Origin: Hallerella succinigenes
Lineage (GTDB): Bacteria; Fibrobacterota; Fibrobacteria; Fibrobacterales; Fibrobacteraceae
Length of the DNA: 64,000 nucleotides
Direction: 5' to 3'
Assembly (NCBI RefSeq): GCF_002797675.1
Contig: NZ_PGEX01000001.1
Location: forward strand, 2,976,001 to 3,040,000
In this document: positions 15,636 through 23,697 of the stretch, piece by piece
Layout of the letters: each line of letters begins with the position of its first letter
Numbering within the stretch: position 1 is the first letter of the stretch
The notes under the pieces: model-generated
Seen by the model: the letters and a program-made list of their open reading frames with translations, nothing else
What the model was told of the DNA's origin: nothing
The model's database searches: none
Program-made: the position numbers and the translations under genes

Positions 15636-18383
15636 ATGGAAACTCGTTACAATTCTAAAGATGTGGAAGCCCGTTGGCATGAGACCTGGGCTGAGAACAA
15701 CAGTTTTGCACCCAGCGGAAAGGGCGAACCGTTCTCGGTCGTGATTCCGCCCCCGAACGTTACCGGCGCGCTCCATCTGGGACATGCGCTGAACGATACG
15801 CTCCAGGATATTTTGGTACGCTACCGCCGTAAGACGGGCCGCGACACGCTGTGGATTCCGGGTACGGACCACGCGGGCATCGCTACGCAGGCCGTGGTCG
15901 AAAAGCGACTTTTCCAAGACGAACACAAGACGCGTCATGACATCGGTCGAGAAGCCTTGGTGGAACGCATCTGGAAATGGAAGGACGAATACGAAGCCCG
16001 TATCACCAAGCAGCTCAAGAGCCTGGGCGTCAGCTGCGACTGGAGCCGTCAGCGCTTCACGCTGGACCCGGTCTGCGCGAAGGCCGTGCGCCACGCTTTC
16101 TTCAACTTGTTCAAGAAGGGCCTCATTTACCGCGGCAAGCGCCTGGTGAACTGGGATACCAAGCTCCAAACCGCCGTTGCCGATGACGAAATCTATTACG
16201 AACACGTGAAGGGCCACTTCTGGACGTTCAAGTACCCCCTGGCCGACGGTTCGGGATTTATCCCCGTTTCGACGACCCGTCCGGAAACCATCATGGGCGA
16301 TACCGCCCTCGCCGTGCACCCGAACGACGAACGCTATGCGCAGTTCATCGGCAAGATGCTGAAAGTGCCGTTTGTTGACCGTGAAATTCCGGTGATTGCC
16401 GACGCCATCTTGGTGGACAAGGACTTCGGTACGGGTTCCGTGAAGGTGACGCCCGCACACGACCCGAACGACTATGCGACGGGCCTCCGTCACAAGCTCC
16501 CGATGATCAACATCATGAACGATGACGGCAGCCTGAACGAGAACGCCGGCAAGTTCCAGGGTCTCAAGGGCCAGGCCGCCCGCGACGCCGTGGTGGCAGG
16601 TCTCGAAGAACTCGGACTCCTCATTAAGGTGGAAGACCACGAAATGGACGTGGGACACTCCGACCGTTCCAAGACTGTGATCGAGCCGTACCTCAGCGAC
16701 CAGTGGTTCGTGAAGATGGACGTGCTCGCCGAAAACGCGATGAATGCCGTAAAATCCGGTGAGATCAAGATTATCCCCGAACGCTACGCCAACAAGTACC
16801 TGGACTGGCTCGCCGAAAAGCGCGACTGGTGCATCAGCCGTCAGCTCTGGTGGGGCCACCGCATTCCTATCTGGCACACCGATGCTAGCGAAGACGAACT
16901 GAAGGCCGCATTTGCGGGCCGCGACGACATCTACTTCTACAAGGCCGAAAACGGTGGCTACCTCGTGTGCAGCCAGGAAGAAGACCTGAAGCCCGATGCG
17001 GTGCCGGGTCACGAACTCAAGCAGGAAGAAGACGTGCTCGACACGTGGTTCTCCAGCGGTTTGTGGCCGCATTCTACCATGGGTTGGCCGGAAAACACCG
17101 ACACGCTCAAGCGCTACTACCCCACCAGCGTGCTGGTGACGAGCCGCGACATCATTACGCTGTGGGTTGCCCGCATGGTGCTCTTTAGCCAAGAGAACAT
17201 GGGCACGGTCCCGTTCCACACGGTGTACATCCATCCGAAGATTCTAGACGGCAATGGCCAGACCATGAGCAAGTCCAAGGGCAACGGCGTGGACCCGATG
17301 GATATCGAAGAGAAGTACGGCACCGACGCTCTGCGCTTTGTGATGGCAAGCCTCTGCACCGACAACCAGGACGTGCGCCTGCCGGTGAAGAAGGAAAAGC
17401 AGCCGGATGGACGCGAAATCAACACCAGCGAAAAGTTCGAAATCGGCCGTAACTTCAGCAACAAGCTGTGGAACGCCTGCCGCTTCCTTTACCCGCAGCT
17501 CGAACAGGCCGGCGCTCTTGCCGCCGAACTCCCGATAGACAAGAGCTTGTTCGCGCTCGAAGACAAGTGGATTTTGAGCCGCCTGCAGACGACCATCAAG
17601 GACGCCACCCGCATGCTCGAAGAATACCACTTCGCCGAACTCGCCGGGTTCCTGTACCGCTTCGTGTGGGACGACGTCTGCTCCAGCTACCTAGAAATCA
17701 AGAAGTCCGTGATCAACAGCGAAACGCTCACCGCCGAAAAGAAGAACGCGATGGCCATCCTCAGCTACGTGCTGAAGAACGTGCTCGACCTGCTCCACCC
17801 GGTGATGCCGTTCATTACCGAAGAGCTCAACAGTATCCTGTTCCAGGGTAGCGAAATGGTGATCAGCCGCGCATGGCCCAAGGCAGACGAATCGCTCATT
17901 GACGCCAAGATCGAAGCCGCATTCGACCAGGCATTCGCCGTGGTGGAAAGCGTGCGTGGCGTGCGTGGCCGCTACAACGTGAGCCCCGCCACCAAGCTGA
18001 GCGCCGTAGTGAGCGTGGACGACGCCGCAACAGAAGCCAGCGTGAAAGACTGCATGGCTATCATCACCGAACTTTCGGGTCTTTCTGACCTGAGCGTCGC
18101 CGTGAAGGCCGTGAAGCCGAAGTTCAGCGCGAGCGCCGTGGTGCCCGGTGGCGAACTTTACATCCCGCTCGAAGGCATTCTCGACCCGGCCGCAGAAATC
18201 GCCCGCCTCGAAAAAGAAATCGAGAAGGCCAAGGCATTCGCCGCTTCGATTGAACGCAAACTCTCGAACGAAAAGTTCGTGAGCGGTGCCCCCGAAGCCG
18301 TCGTGAACGCCGAACGCACCAAGCTCGCTACGCAGCAAGATATCATTGCTAAGAACGAGAAGGCTCTCGAAGAATTGCGCTAG
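15636..18383 (+). CDS. valS: Valine--tRNA ligase
   Basis: 915 residues, full length for class I ValRS. The HIGH-type motif is in PPNVTGALHLGHAL (about residues 37-50) and the KMSKS-type motif in DGNGQTMSKSKGNG (about 540). CP1 editing-domain features such as TTRPETIMGDTALAVHP and TPAHDPNDY are present, followed by the anticodon-binding domain. A C-terminal coiled coil (AAEIARLEKEIEKAKA through QQDIIAKNEKALEELR) is the ValRS tRNA-binding arm. It charges tRNA-Val in the cytoplasm. It is the only obvious core gene between two toxin-antitoxin loci, and its codon use is strongly C/G-ending, as expected for a highly expressed gene. Monocistronic: own promoter box and terminator. Confidence 0.97.
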   Translation: METRYNSKDVEARWHETWAENNSFAPSGKGEPFSVVIPPPNVTGALHLGHALNDTLQDILVRYRRKTGRDTLWIPGTDHAGIATQAVVEKRLFQDEHKTRHDIGREALVERIWKWKDEYEARITKQLKSLGVSCDWSRQRFTLDPVCAKAVRHAFFNLFKKGLIYRGKRLVNWDTKLQTAVADDEIYYEHVKGHFWTFKYPLADGSGFIPVSTTRPETIMGDTALAVHPNDERYAQFIGKMLKVPFVDREIPVIADAILVDKDFGTGSVKVTPAHDPNDYATGLRHKLPMINIMNDDGSLNENAGKFQGLKGQAARDAVVAGLEELGLLIKVEDHEMDVGHSDRSKTVIEPYLSDQWFVKMDVLAENAMNAVKSGEIKIIPERYANKYLDWLAEKRDWCISRQLWWGHRIPIWHTDASEDELKAAFAGRDDIYFYKAENGGYLVCSQEEDLKPDAVPGHELKQEEDVLDTWFSSGLWPHSTMGWPENTDTLKRYYPTSVLVTSRDIITLWVARMVLFSQENMGTVPFHTVYIHPKILDGNGQTMSKSKGNGVDPMDIEEKYGTDALRFVMASLCTDNQDVRLPVKKEKQPDGREINTSEKFEIGRNFSNKLWNACRFLYPQLEQAGALAAELPIDKSLFALEDKWILSRLQTTIKDATRMLEEYHFAELAGFLYRFVWDDVCSSYLEIKKSVINSETLTAEKKNAMAILSYVLKNVLDLLHPVMPFITEELNSILFQGSEMVISRAWPKADESLIDAKIEAAFDQAFAVVESVRGVRGRYNVSPATKLSAVVSVDDAATEASVKDCMAIITELSGLSDLSVAVKAVKPKFSASAVVPGGELYIPLEGILDPAAEIARLEKEIEKAKAFAASIERKLSNEKFVSGAPEAVVNAERTKLATQQDIIAKNEKALEELR

Positions 18384-18401
18384 TCGCTCATATTATTACA
18401 C

Positions 18402-18431
18402 AAAGAGGTGCTTCTGAAGCACCTCTTTTTT
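18402..18431 (+). terminator. valS terminator
   Basis: AAAGAGGTGCTTC pairs with GAAGCACCTCTTT, then a T run. Same design as two more terminators at 19152 and 19381. Confidence 0.9.
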
Positions 18432-18501
18432 ATTCCCTCATGTCGGTCTATTGACTATCATTGTCAAAAATATATATTGGTAATGAAAACGGAGGTTTCT
18501 T

Positions 18502-18717
18502 ATGTCTGAAGCCATGCTCGCAGAATTTACCAAACGAGCAGCGTCCCTCTCCAAAGAGGAGACGATTTTCGTCATTTCCATCCTTCTGGAAAAATTAAAA
18601 GTGCCTGCCGAAACTAAGAAAAGCAACTCCTTAGACAGTCTTTTCAGCATGGCGGACCGGCTCCACTTAAACTCCAACGGAAAGTCCTGGAGTCGCGAGG
18701 ACCTTTATGACCGCTAG
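18502..18717 (+). CDS. Putative antitoxin of a VapBC-like pair
   Basis: 71 residues, start ATG with GGAGG 7 bp upstream. The sequence begins MSEAMLAEFTKRAASLSKEE and ends SWSREDLYDR. The helical N-terminal half and the tail with a conserved tryptophan and an acidic-basic end resemble small antitoxins placed before PIN toxins; I do not see a clear MazE/AbrB fold. The ORF overlaps the toxin gene by 11 bp, which supports a shared operon and coupled translation. Function is assigned mainly by position. Confidence 0.75.
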   Translation: MSEAMLAEFTKRAASLSKEETIFVISILLEKLKVPAETKKSNSLDSLFSMADRLHLNSNGKSWSREDLYDR

Positions 18718-19123
18718 TTGTTTCCTAGACACGAACATCCTCGTATATTCCGTTGACGAAAAAGACAAGATTAAACAAAAGGTTGCGAGAGATTTAATCG
18801 TCTCTTTAGTTCGAAACGAGGATGCCATTATTTCAACGCAGACCCTACAAGAATTTTACAACGCAGCCACCAAGAAATTGATTGCATCAAAGAAGGATGC
18901 AGGATTATTTGTCAAGCAGTTTTCCGACATCATCCCGGTTCACAGCAACACCGTAAATGACGTCTTGACGGCAATTGACATCAGCGATGCATCCCAACTA
19001 TCGTTTTGGGATTCTCTCATCTTGGCATCCGCAAAATCCTGTGGATGTTCAACCGTTTATTCTGAAGACCTCAATGATGGGCAAACCGTCAACGGCGTAA
19101 AAATTGTAAATCCGTTTAAATAG
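18707..19123 (+). CDS. PIN-domain toxin, VapC-like
   Basis: 138 residues covering one complete PIN domain. Acidic metal ligands are visible: D8 in CFLDTNILVYS, E in STQTLQEFYN (about 46), D in LSFWDSLILASA (about 104), and the final ED in VYSEDLNDG. PIN proteins of this class are Mg-dependent ribonucleases; VapC toxins cut initiator tRNA or other RNAs. The ATG at 18707 lies inside the end of the antitoxin gene. The locus ends in its own terminator, so it forms a compact two-gene unit. Confidence 0.9.
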   Translation: MTASCFLDTNILVYSVDEKDKIKQKVARDLIVSLVRNEDAIISTQTLQEFYNAATKKLIASKKDAGLFVKQFSDIIPVHSNTVNDVLTAIDISDASQLSFWDSLILASAKSCGCSTVYSEDLNDGQTVNGVKIVNPFK

Positions 19124-19151
19124 GATTTGCCATTAAAAAATTTTCCAATTC

Positions 19152-19181
19152 AAAAGAGGTGTTCTTAGAACACCTCTTTTT
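19152..19181 (+). terminator. Terminator of the VapBC-like operon
   Basis: AAAAGAGGTGTTCT pairs with AGAACACCTCTTTT, followed by T. Outer stem sequence identical to the valS terminator. Confidence 0.88.
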
Positions 19182-19226
19182 ACTTATAAAAGATTTAATG
19201 ATATTTTTTTTGACAAAACATTTTCC

Positions 19227-19391
19227 CTATAACAGGATATTATTCTGTGACGAAGGCGCTCCCATTTTTGATTTCAAAGCATCTTCCAAAAGAGTCTTAT
19301 TATATTTATGAGCCGCATATATTGAGCCACAAATAGAAAGGACCTCTAATCCCAAAATAGCTTCCGGAGCATAGATTATAAAGAGGTGCTC
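19227..19391 (-). other. Possible remnant of a small gene
   Basis: Between the second and third terminators the minus strand is open for 54 codons without a good start codon. It reads, among other things, APEAILGLEVLSICGSIYAA and then HKYNKTLLEDALKSKMGAP, a protein-like sequence with one hydrophobic helix. It ends at TAG (19229-19227). No homolog is known to me. It could be the tail of a decayed gene or chance. Nothing else was found in 19182-19380 apart from TTGACA at 19210 with no well-spaced -10. Confidence 0.2.
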
Positions 19392-19407
19392 CTAGAGCAC
19401 CTCTTTT
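19381..19407 (+). terminator. Third copy of the valS-type terminator, no gene upstream
   Basis: AAGAGGTGCTC-cta-GAGCACCTCTT and T run. It is the third hairpin of this design within 1 kb. No plus-strand gene precedes it. Confidence 0.75.
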
Positions 19408-19424
19408 TGCGAGCACAGAGCACC

Positions 19425-19715
19425 CTATTGACCTTTTCTATTAAAAATATTAACAGAGATTAAAAGACTCCAAACTTTTTTTATCCCCCCCCTAGCGATT
19501 GCTGTGTTCATTTCCGGGGCAAACGGAATGCCGTAAACCTGCGCATATTGGTGAACAGTCACGTTCTTGCCGAGGAAACGCCCGTAGAGCTTTTTACTCG
19601 ACTGGCCCAAAACCAAATCGGCGTTTGAAGCTTGCTCATTCCGCGTTTCAACGACAACCGCGGCGTTGAGGCTGCTCGCCAAAAGCGCACAAAAATTTAT
19701 TTCATCCATAACCAA
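19425..19715 (-). pseudogene. Last spacer ORF fused to a truncated seventh array gene
   Basis: The spacer ORF (VMDEINFCALLASSLNAAVV and onward) does not stop at the next gene start as in the other units. The start codon has been lost (ATG to ATA in a G-rich tract), and the reading frame runs into KKVWSLLISV, the signal-peptide start of the seventh gene, ending after 7 more residues. KKVWSLLISV is identical to the start of the gene at 20482. The seventh copy is therefore deleted after about 18 codons, marking the worn 3' end of the array. Confidence 0.7.
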
Positions 19716-20482
19716 TTCCCATGCACCCGGGCGACCGCAGGAACGTTCGGGATTTCCAAAAAGCCGCCGTCGAAATTTTTGCGCAGGAGCAACTTCCCGT
19801 TCAAATCGAAAACGGAAACTTCCATGCCGAGAGGGACTCCCGACAAACGAAATTTTCCCGCCGAAACCTTCTCCGCGCGGACGCCCTGCGAAACTTTCGA
19901 AATGCGGGAAATCGCTGTGGAAGAATCCACAAGCGAGCAGCAGCCGGGGCCGATTGTCCATTCGGCGCCGTTTTCTTCAAAAAAAGAAACACCGTCAATG
20001 TCTTCACACTTTCCCACAGCCTTCATCAATTCTATTTTTTCTTGTAAAAAATTCTCAAGAGAGTCCTGCTGCATTTTTATAATTCCAAAAGACTGCATTC
20101 TCAACAATTCTATTTTTAGAACTTCGCTAAATTGCAGTTTCCCAGAATTTCCCGAAACTTCGGATGGCGAAAGAAAAGGATCAATACAGATTTGGTATTC
20201 CCGGTACAGTCGAATGGTCAGCAACGAGTCGCTTCTTTCCATTTCCAGATAAACGGATTCGTCCGCGGGAGCGTTGTACGCTATCGAGTTGGTTGACGAT
20301 TCACACAATTTTCCCATTTTTTTGACCCAGAGCGATTCAATCGAGTCGCAAAAAGATTCCGTAATTTGATTTTCATCCATTTTTAACGAATGGAAAACCA
20401 AATCCAATGTCTCCGGACTGAAGTCTAAAGCATAAGAAAAATACGTTCCAACAGAGATTAAAAGACTCCAAACTTTTTTCAT
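19697..20482 (-). CDS. Secreted cysteine-containing array protein, unit 6
   Basis: 261 residues. Signal peptide MKKVWSLLISVGTYFSYA. The body has the array motifs LQFSEVLKIELLRMQSFGI, CEDID and GPGCCSLVDSSTAIS; this copy has the most diverged middle. The last 60 residues (RAEKVSAGKFRLSGVPLG, VSVFDLNGKLLLRKNFDGGF) are shared by all copies and resemble a Por/T9SS C-terminal sorting domain (V-D-x-x-G-K-x-L pattern), ending HGNWLWMK. It is therefore probably exported across both membranes and surface-attached or released. The ATG overlaps the upstream spacer-ORF stop (ATGA) with SD AGGAGGGG. No known enzymatic motif; function unknown. Confidence 0.85.
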   Translation of the reverse strand: MKKVWSLLISVGTYFSYALDFSPETLDLVFHSLKMDENQITESFCDSIESLWVKKMGKLCESSTNSIAYNAPADESVYLEMERSDSLLTIRLYREYQICIDPFLSPSEVSGNSGKLQFSEVLKIELLRMQSFGIIKMQQDSLENFLQEKIELMKAVGKCEDIDGVSFFEENGAEWTIGPGCCSLVDSSTAISRISKVSQGVRAEKVSAGKFRLSGVPLGMEVSVFDLNGKLLLRKNFDGGFLEIPNVPAVARVHGNWLWMK

Positions 20483-20715
20483 CTTCCCCTCCTAGCGATT
20501 GCGGTGTTCATTTCCGGGGCAAACGGAATGCCGTAAACTTGTGTATATTGGTGAACAGTCACGTTCTTGCCGAGGAAACGCCCGTAGAGCTTTTTACTCG
20601 ACTGGCCCAAAACCAAATCGGCGTTTGAAGCTTGCTCATTCCGCGTTTCAACGACAACCGCGGCGTTGAGGCTGCTCGCCAAAAGCGCACAAAAATTTAT
20701 TTCATCCATAACCAA
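20479..20715 (-). CDS. Conserved spacer ORF, array unit 5 to 6
   Basis: 78 codons overlapping the end of the unit-5 gene by 19 bp and the start of unit 6 by 4 bp (ATGA). The second half (DLVLGQSSKKLYGRFLGKN, VTVHQYTQVYGIPF) is the same as the C-terminus of the gene at 25464. Start is TTG or ATG. It may be a translated small protein or a relic of that gene tail carrying the SD for the next gene. Confidence 0.4.
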   Translation of the reverse strand: MVMDEINFCALLASSLNAAVVVETRNEQASNADLVLGQSSKKLYGRFLGKNVTVHQYTQVYGIPFAPEMNTAIARRGR

Positions 20716-21449
20716 TTCCCATGCACCCGGGCGATCGCAGGAACGTTCGGGATTTCCAAAAAGCCGCCGTCGAAATTTTTGCGCAGAAGCAACTTCCCGT
20801 TCAAATCGAAAACGGAAACTTCCATGCCGAGAGGGACTCCCGACAAACGAAATTTTCCCGCCGAAACCTTCTCCGCGCGAATATCCCGCGAAATTTTCAA
20901 AATGTTGGAAATCACCGAGGGAGACTCCACAAGCGAGCAGCAGCTATAATTTGGTAGCATTGTGTAAATTCCGTAAGCCTTATCGATATCGTCACAATAG
21001 CCTTTATTTCCCACTTTCAACGAATCTATCACGCTTAGAACAAACGCTTCGGCGGAATCTTTTTCCATGTCGACCACACCCAATTCCTGAAGCCGCAAAA
21101 ACTCCGCTAGAAAAACTTCACTGAATTGCAGCGTCCCGCTTTGGCCTACCGTAACATGCCCAAAGGCGTCTCCTTCACAAACTTGCGTATTACGATTTAT
21201 CCAAATAGAATTTTCATAAAACATAAATCCGAACGACACCGTGGAATCCAACGGCGATCTATAATAAATGGAAAAGTCGTTGTCGCAGTTTGCCCCGTCG
21301 TCAAAAGTAGGCAGCTGCATTATCGTTTCGCAGGCTTTCGGAATATTTTCGTAATTGACGAATTCAAAATTCGAAAAATACTTCGTTTCCGGGGGAGTTG
21401 CTAAAGCCAAATCGATCAATAGAATTCCCAAAAACAATATCTTTTTCAT
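20697..21449 (-). CDS. Secreted cysteine-containing array protein, unit 5
   Basis: 250 residues, the shortest copy. Signal peptide MKKILFLGILLIDLALA. The variable part differs strongly from its neighbours but keeps LDSTV, CEGD, LQFSEVFLAEFLRLQELGV, CDDID and SCCSLVESPSVIS. It lacks the WLFGPG or WTIGPG stretch before the CC pair that most copies have, reading MLPNYSCCS instead. The tail is the shared T9SS-like domain (FRLSGVPLGMEVSVFDLNGK). The junction variant SNILKISRDI is of the same type as units 1 and 3. SD and ATGA coupling are as in the other units. Confidence 0.85.
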   Translation of the reverse strand: MKKILFLGILLIDLALATPPETKYFSNFEFVNYENIPKACETIMQLPTFDDGANCDNDFSIYYRSPLDSTVSFGFMFYENSIWINRNTQVCEGDAFGHVTVGQSGTLQFSEVFLAEFLRLQELGVVDMEKDSAEAFVLSVIDSLKVGNKGYCDDIDKAYGIYTMLPNYSCCSLVESPSVISNILKISRDIRAEKVSAGKFRLSGVPLGMEVSVFDLNGKLLLRKNFDGGFLEIPNVPAIARVHGNWLWMK

Positions 21450-21682
21450 CTTCCCCTCCTAGCGATTGCTGTGTTCATTTCCGGGGCAAACGGAATGCCG
21501 TAAACTTGTGTATATTGGTGAACAGTCACGTTCTCGCCGAGGAAACGCCCGTAGAGCTTTTTACTCGACTGGCCCAAAACCAAATCGACATTGGAAGCTT
21601 GCTCATTCCGCGTTTCAACGACAACCGCGGCGTTGAGGCTGCTCGCCAAAAGCGCACAAAAATTTATTTCATCCAAAACCAA
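21446..21682 (-). CDS. Conserved spacer ORF, array unit 4 to 5
   Basis: 78 codons in the same place as the other spacer ORFs. The internal ATG of the other copies is TTG here (VLDEINFCALL), and it reads NVDLVLGQSS like the gene at 25464. The stop overlaps the unit-5 start. Confidence 0.35.
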   Translation of the reverse strand: MVLDEINFCALLASSLNAAVVVETRNEQASNVDLVLGQSSKKLYGRFLGENVTVHQYTQVYGIPFAPEMNTAIARRGR

Positions 21683-22455
21683 TTCCCATACACCCGGGCG
21701 ACCGCAGGAACGTTCGGGATTTCCAAAAAGCCGCCGTCGAAATTTTTGCGCAGGAGCAACTTCCCGTTCAAATCGAAAACGGAAACTTCCATGCCGAGAG
21801 GGACTCCCGACAAACGAAATTTTCCCGCCGAAACCTTCTCCGCGCGGATGCCCTGCGAAACTTTCGAAATGCGGGAAATCGCTGTGGAAGAATCTACAAG
21901 CGAGCAGCAGCCGGGGCCGAACAGCCACTGGGCTCCGCTATTTTCTCCATAAGAACCCCAATCCAAATCCGGACATTTTTTGTTTTTTGCTTTTATCTGC
22001 GCAATGGCGGACACCAGAAGCAACTCAAGCGAATCCCGCTGTATATTAATTATCCCGCATTCTTGAAATCGTAAAAGTTCAAACATCATCACTTCGCTGA
22101 ACTGGTGCGTACCCGGCGTTCCCACCGTACTGTCTTCCGGATACGGGCCAACACAATTTTGCGAAATTCGCGTCATCTCCAAAATTTGTTCTGTTTCGTC
22201 ACCTGTAAAATAAATACGAACGGTGGAATCCAATAGGGAATTGAAACCAATGCCATTCCTGTCCGCACAATCGTAAATGAATTTCTCTTTTTGTGACGAA
22301 TCCACAAAATATTGGGCATAGATTTCGCAAGCCGATTCCATCGCGGAGGAATCGATTTTTAGCGAAGCAAAACCCAAATCGTTAATAAGAGGTTGCCCCA
22401 CAGAAAACGAGAAAAAAGTTAGTACGCAAAAGAACTGAGACGCTATTTTTTTCAT
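21664..22455 (-). CDS. Secreted cysteine-containing array protein, unit 4
   Basis: 263 residues from the ATG at 22455; a GTG one codon earlier is possible. Signal peptide MKKIASQFFCVLTFFSFSVG. The first 100 residues are unlike units 1 and 3, but from NCVGPYPEDSTVGTPGTHQF to the CC pair it is nearly identical to them, so the gene is a mosaic. The tail is the shared T9SS-like domain, with junction variant SRISKVSQGI, the type also seen in units 2 and 6. Its terminus reads NWFWMK. The spacer upstream ends in TGATG, one base of overlap, instead of ATGA. Confidence 0.85.
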   Translation of the reverse strand: MKKIASQFFCVLTFFSFSVGQPLINDLGFASLKIDSSAMESACEIYAQYFVDSSQKEKFIYDCADRNGIGFNSLLDSTVRIYFTGDETEQILEMTRISQNCVGPYPEDSTVGTPGTHQFSEVMMFELLRFQECGIINIQRDSLELLLVSAIAQIKAKNKKCPDLDWGSYGENSGAQWLFGPGCCSLVDSSTAISRISKVSQGIRAEKVSAGKFRLSGVPLGMEVSVFDLNGKLLLRKNFDGGFLEIPNVPAVARVYGNWFWMK

Positions 22456-22688
22456 CACTTCCTCCTAGCTATTGCTGTGTTCATTTCCGGGGCAAACGGA
22501 ATGCTGTAAACCTGCGCATATTGGTGAACCGTTACATTCTTGCCGAGGAAACGCCCGTAGAGCTTTTTACTCGACTGGCCCAAAACCAAATCGGCGTTTG
22601 AAGCTTGCTCATTCCGCGTTTCAACGACAACCGCGGCGTTGAGGCTGCTCGCCAAAAGCGCACAAAAATTTATTTCATCCATAACCAA
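22455..22688 (-). CDS. Conserved spacer ORF, array unit 3 to 4
   Basis: 77 codons, one shorter than its sisters (ends IARRK) and ending in TGATG at the unit-4 start. Contains YAQVYSIPFAPEMN, a slightly diverged version of the common tail. Confidence 0.38.
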   Translation of the reverse strand: MVMDEINFCALLASSLNAAVVVETRNEQASNADLVLGQSSKKLYGRFLGKNVTVHQYAQVYSIPFAPEMNTAIARRK

Positions 22689-23464
22689 TTCCCATGTACC
22701 CGGACAACCGCAGGAACGTTCAGGATTTCCAAAAAGCCGCCGTCGAAATTTTTGCGCAGGAGCAACTTCCCGTTCAAATCGAAAACGGAAACTTCCATAC
22801 CGAGAGGGACTCCCGACAAACGAAATTTTCCCGCCGAGACTTTTTCCGCGCGAATATCCCGCGAAATTTTCAAAATGTTGGAAATCACCGAGGGAGACTC
22901 CACAAGCGAGCAGCAGCCGGGGCCGAACAGCCACTGGGCTCCGCTATTTTCTCCATAAGAACCCCAATCCAAATCCGGACATTTTTTGTTTTTTGCTTTT
23001 ATCTGCGCAATGGCGGACACCAGAAGCAACTCAAGCGAATCCCGCTGTATATTAATTATCCCGCATTCTTGAAATCGTAAAAATTCAAACATCATCACTT
23101 CGCTGAACTGGTGCGTTCCCGGCGTTCCCACCGTACTGTCTTCCGGATACGGGCCGACGCAATTTTGAAAAGCTCTAGCCAAGTCCAAGTATTGTCTTTT
23201 TTCATCGCCGCGAAAATAAATAAATACAGTAGAGTCTAACAAAGAGTGAAAGCCTATACCTTCTGAATCCGAAGAGCAGTCTTCATTAAATTTCTTGGAT
23301 GAGGAATCGGACAAGAAATATGAGGAATACATTTCACAGGCTTTGGGCATTTGTACAGAATTTATTTTCAACGAAGTAAAATACAAATCGCCTACAAGAG
23401 GCTGCCCTAAAGAAAAAGACGAAAAAGTCAAAACGCAAAAGAACAGGGACGCTATTTTTTTCAT
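22670..23464 (-). CDS. Secreted cysteine-containing array protein, unit 3
   Basis: 264 residues, almost identical to unit 1 over the whole length, apart from a few residues (for example ILNVPAVVRVHG at the tail). Signal peptide MKKIASLFFCVLTFSSFSLG. Cysteines occur at KACEMY, NEDCSS, QNCVGP, KKCPDLD and GPGCCS, a pattern conserved through the array and suggesting disulphide bonds outside the cytoplasm. The shared T9SS-like domain ends the protein. Near-identity with unit 1, two units away, indicates a recent duplication of a two-unit block or gene conversion. Confidence 0.86.
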   Translation of the reverse strand: MKKIASLFFCVLTFSSFSLGQPLVGDLYFTSLKINSVQMPKACEMYSSYFLSDSSSKKFNEDCSSDSEGIGFHSLLDSTVFIYFRGDEKRQYLDLARAFQNCVGPYPEDSTVGTPGTHQFSEVMMFEFLRFQECGIINIQRDSLELLLVSAIAQIKAKNKKCPDLDWGSYGENSGAQWLFGPGCCSLVESPSVISNILKISRDIRAEKVSAGKFRLSGVPLGMEVSVFDLNGKLLLRKNFDGGFLEILNVPAVVRVHGNWLWMK

Positions 23465-23697
23465 CTTCCCCTCCTAGCGATTGCTGTGTTCATTTCCGGG
23501 ACAAACGGAATGCCGTAAACTTGTGTATATTGGTGAACCGTTACATTTTTTCCGAGAAAACGCCCGTAGAGGGATTTGCTCGATTGTCCGAGAATCAAAT
23601 CGGCGTTTGAAGTTTGCTCATTCCGCGTTTCAACGATAACCGCGGCGTTGAGGCTGCTCGCCAAAAGCGCACAAAAATTTATTTCATCCATAACCAA
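23461..23697 (-). CDS. Conserved spacer ORF, array unit 2 to 3
   Basis: 78 codons, the most diverged spacer. Compared with the unit 1-2 spacer about two thirds of the codon changes are synonymous (for example CTC/TTA, GGA/GGC, CAA/CAG, AGC/AGT), and most others are conservative (L/F, I/V, A/V). This pattern indicates selection on the protein. Confidence 0.45.
   Translation of the reverse strand: MVMDEINFCALLASSLNAAVIVETRNEQTSNADLILGQSSKSLYGRFLGKNVTVHQYTQVYGIPFVPEMNTAIARRGR

Noticed and set aside
15609-17234. 541-codon minus-strand ORF inside valS
   Set aside because: Antisense shadow of ValRS in a C/G-ending codon region, low-complexity His/Val-rich product.
19210-19243. TTGACA ... TATTAT as a promoter for a small RNA
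   Set aside because: The spacing is about 22 bp, too long for a standard promoter; kept only as part of the orphan-terminator finding.
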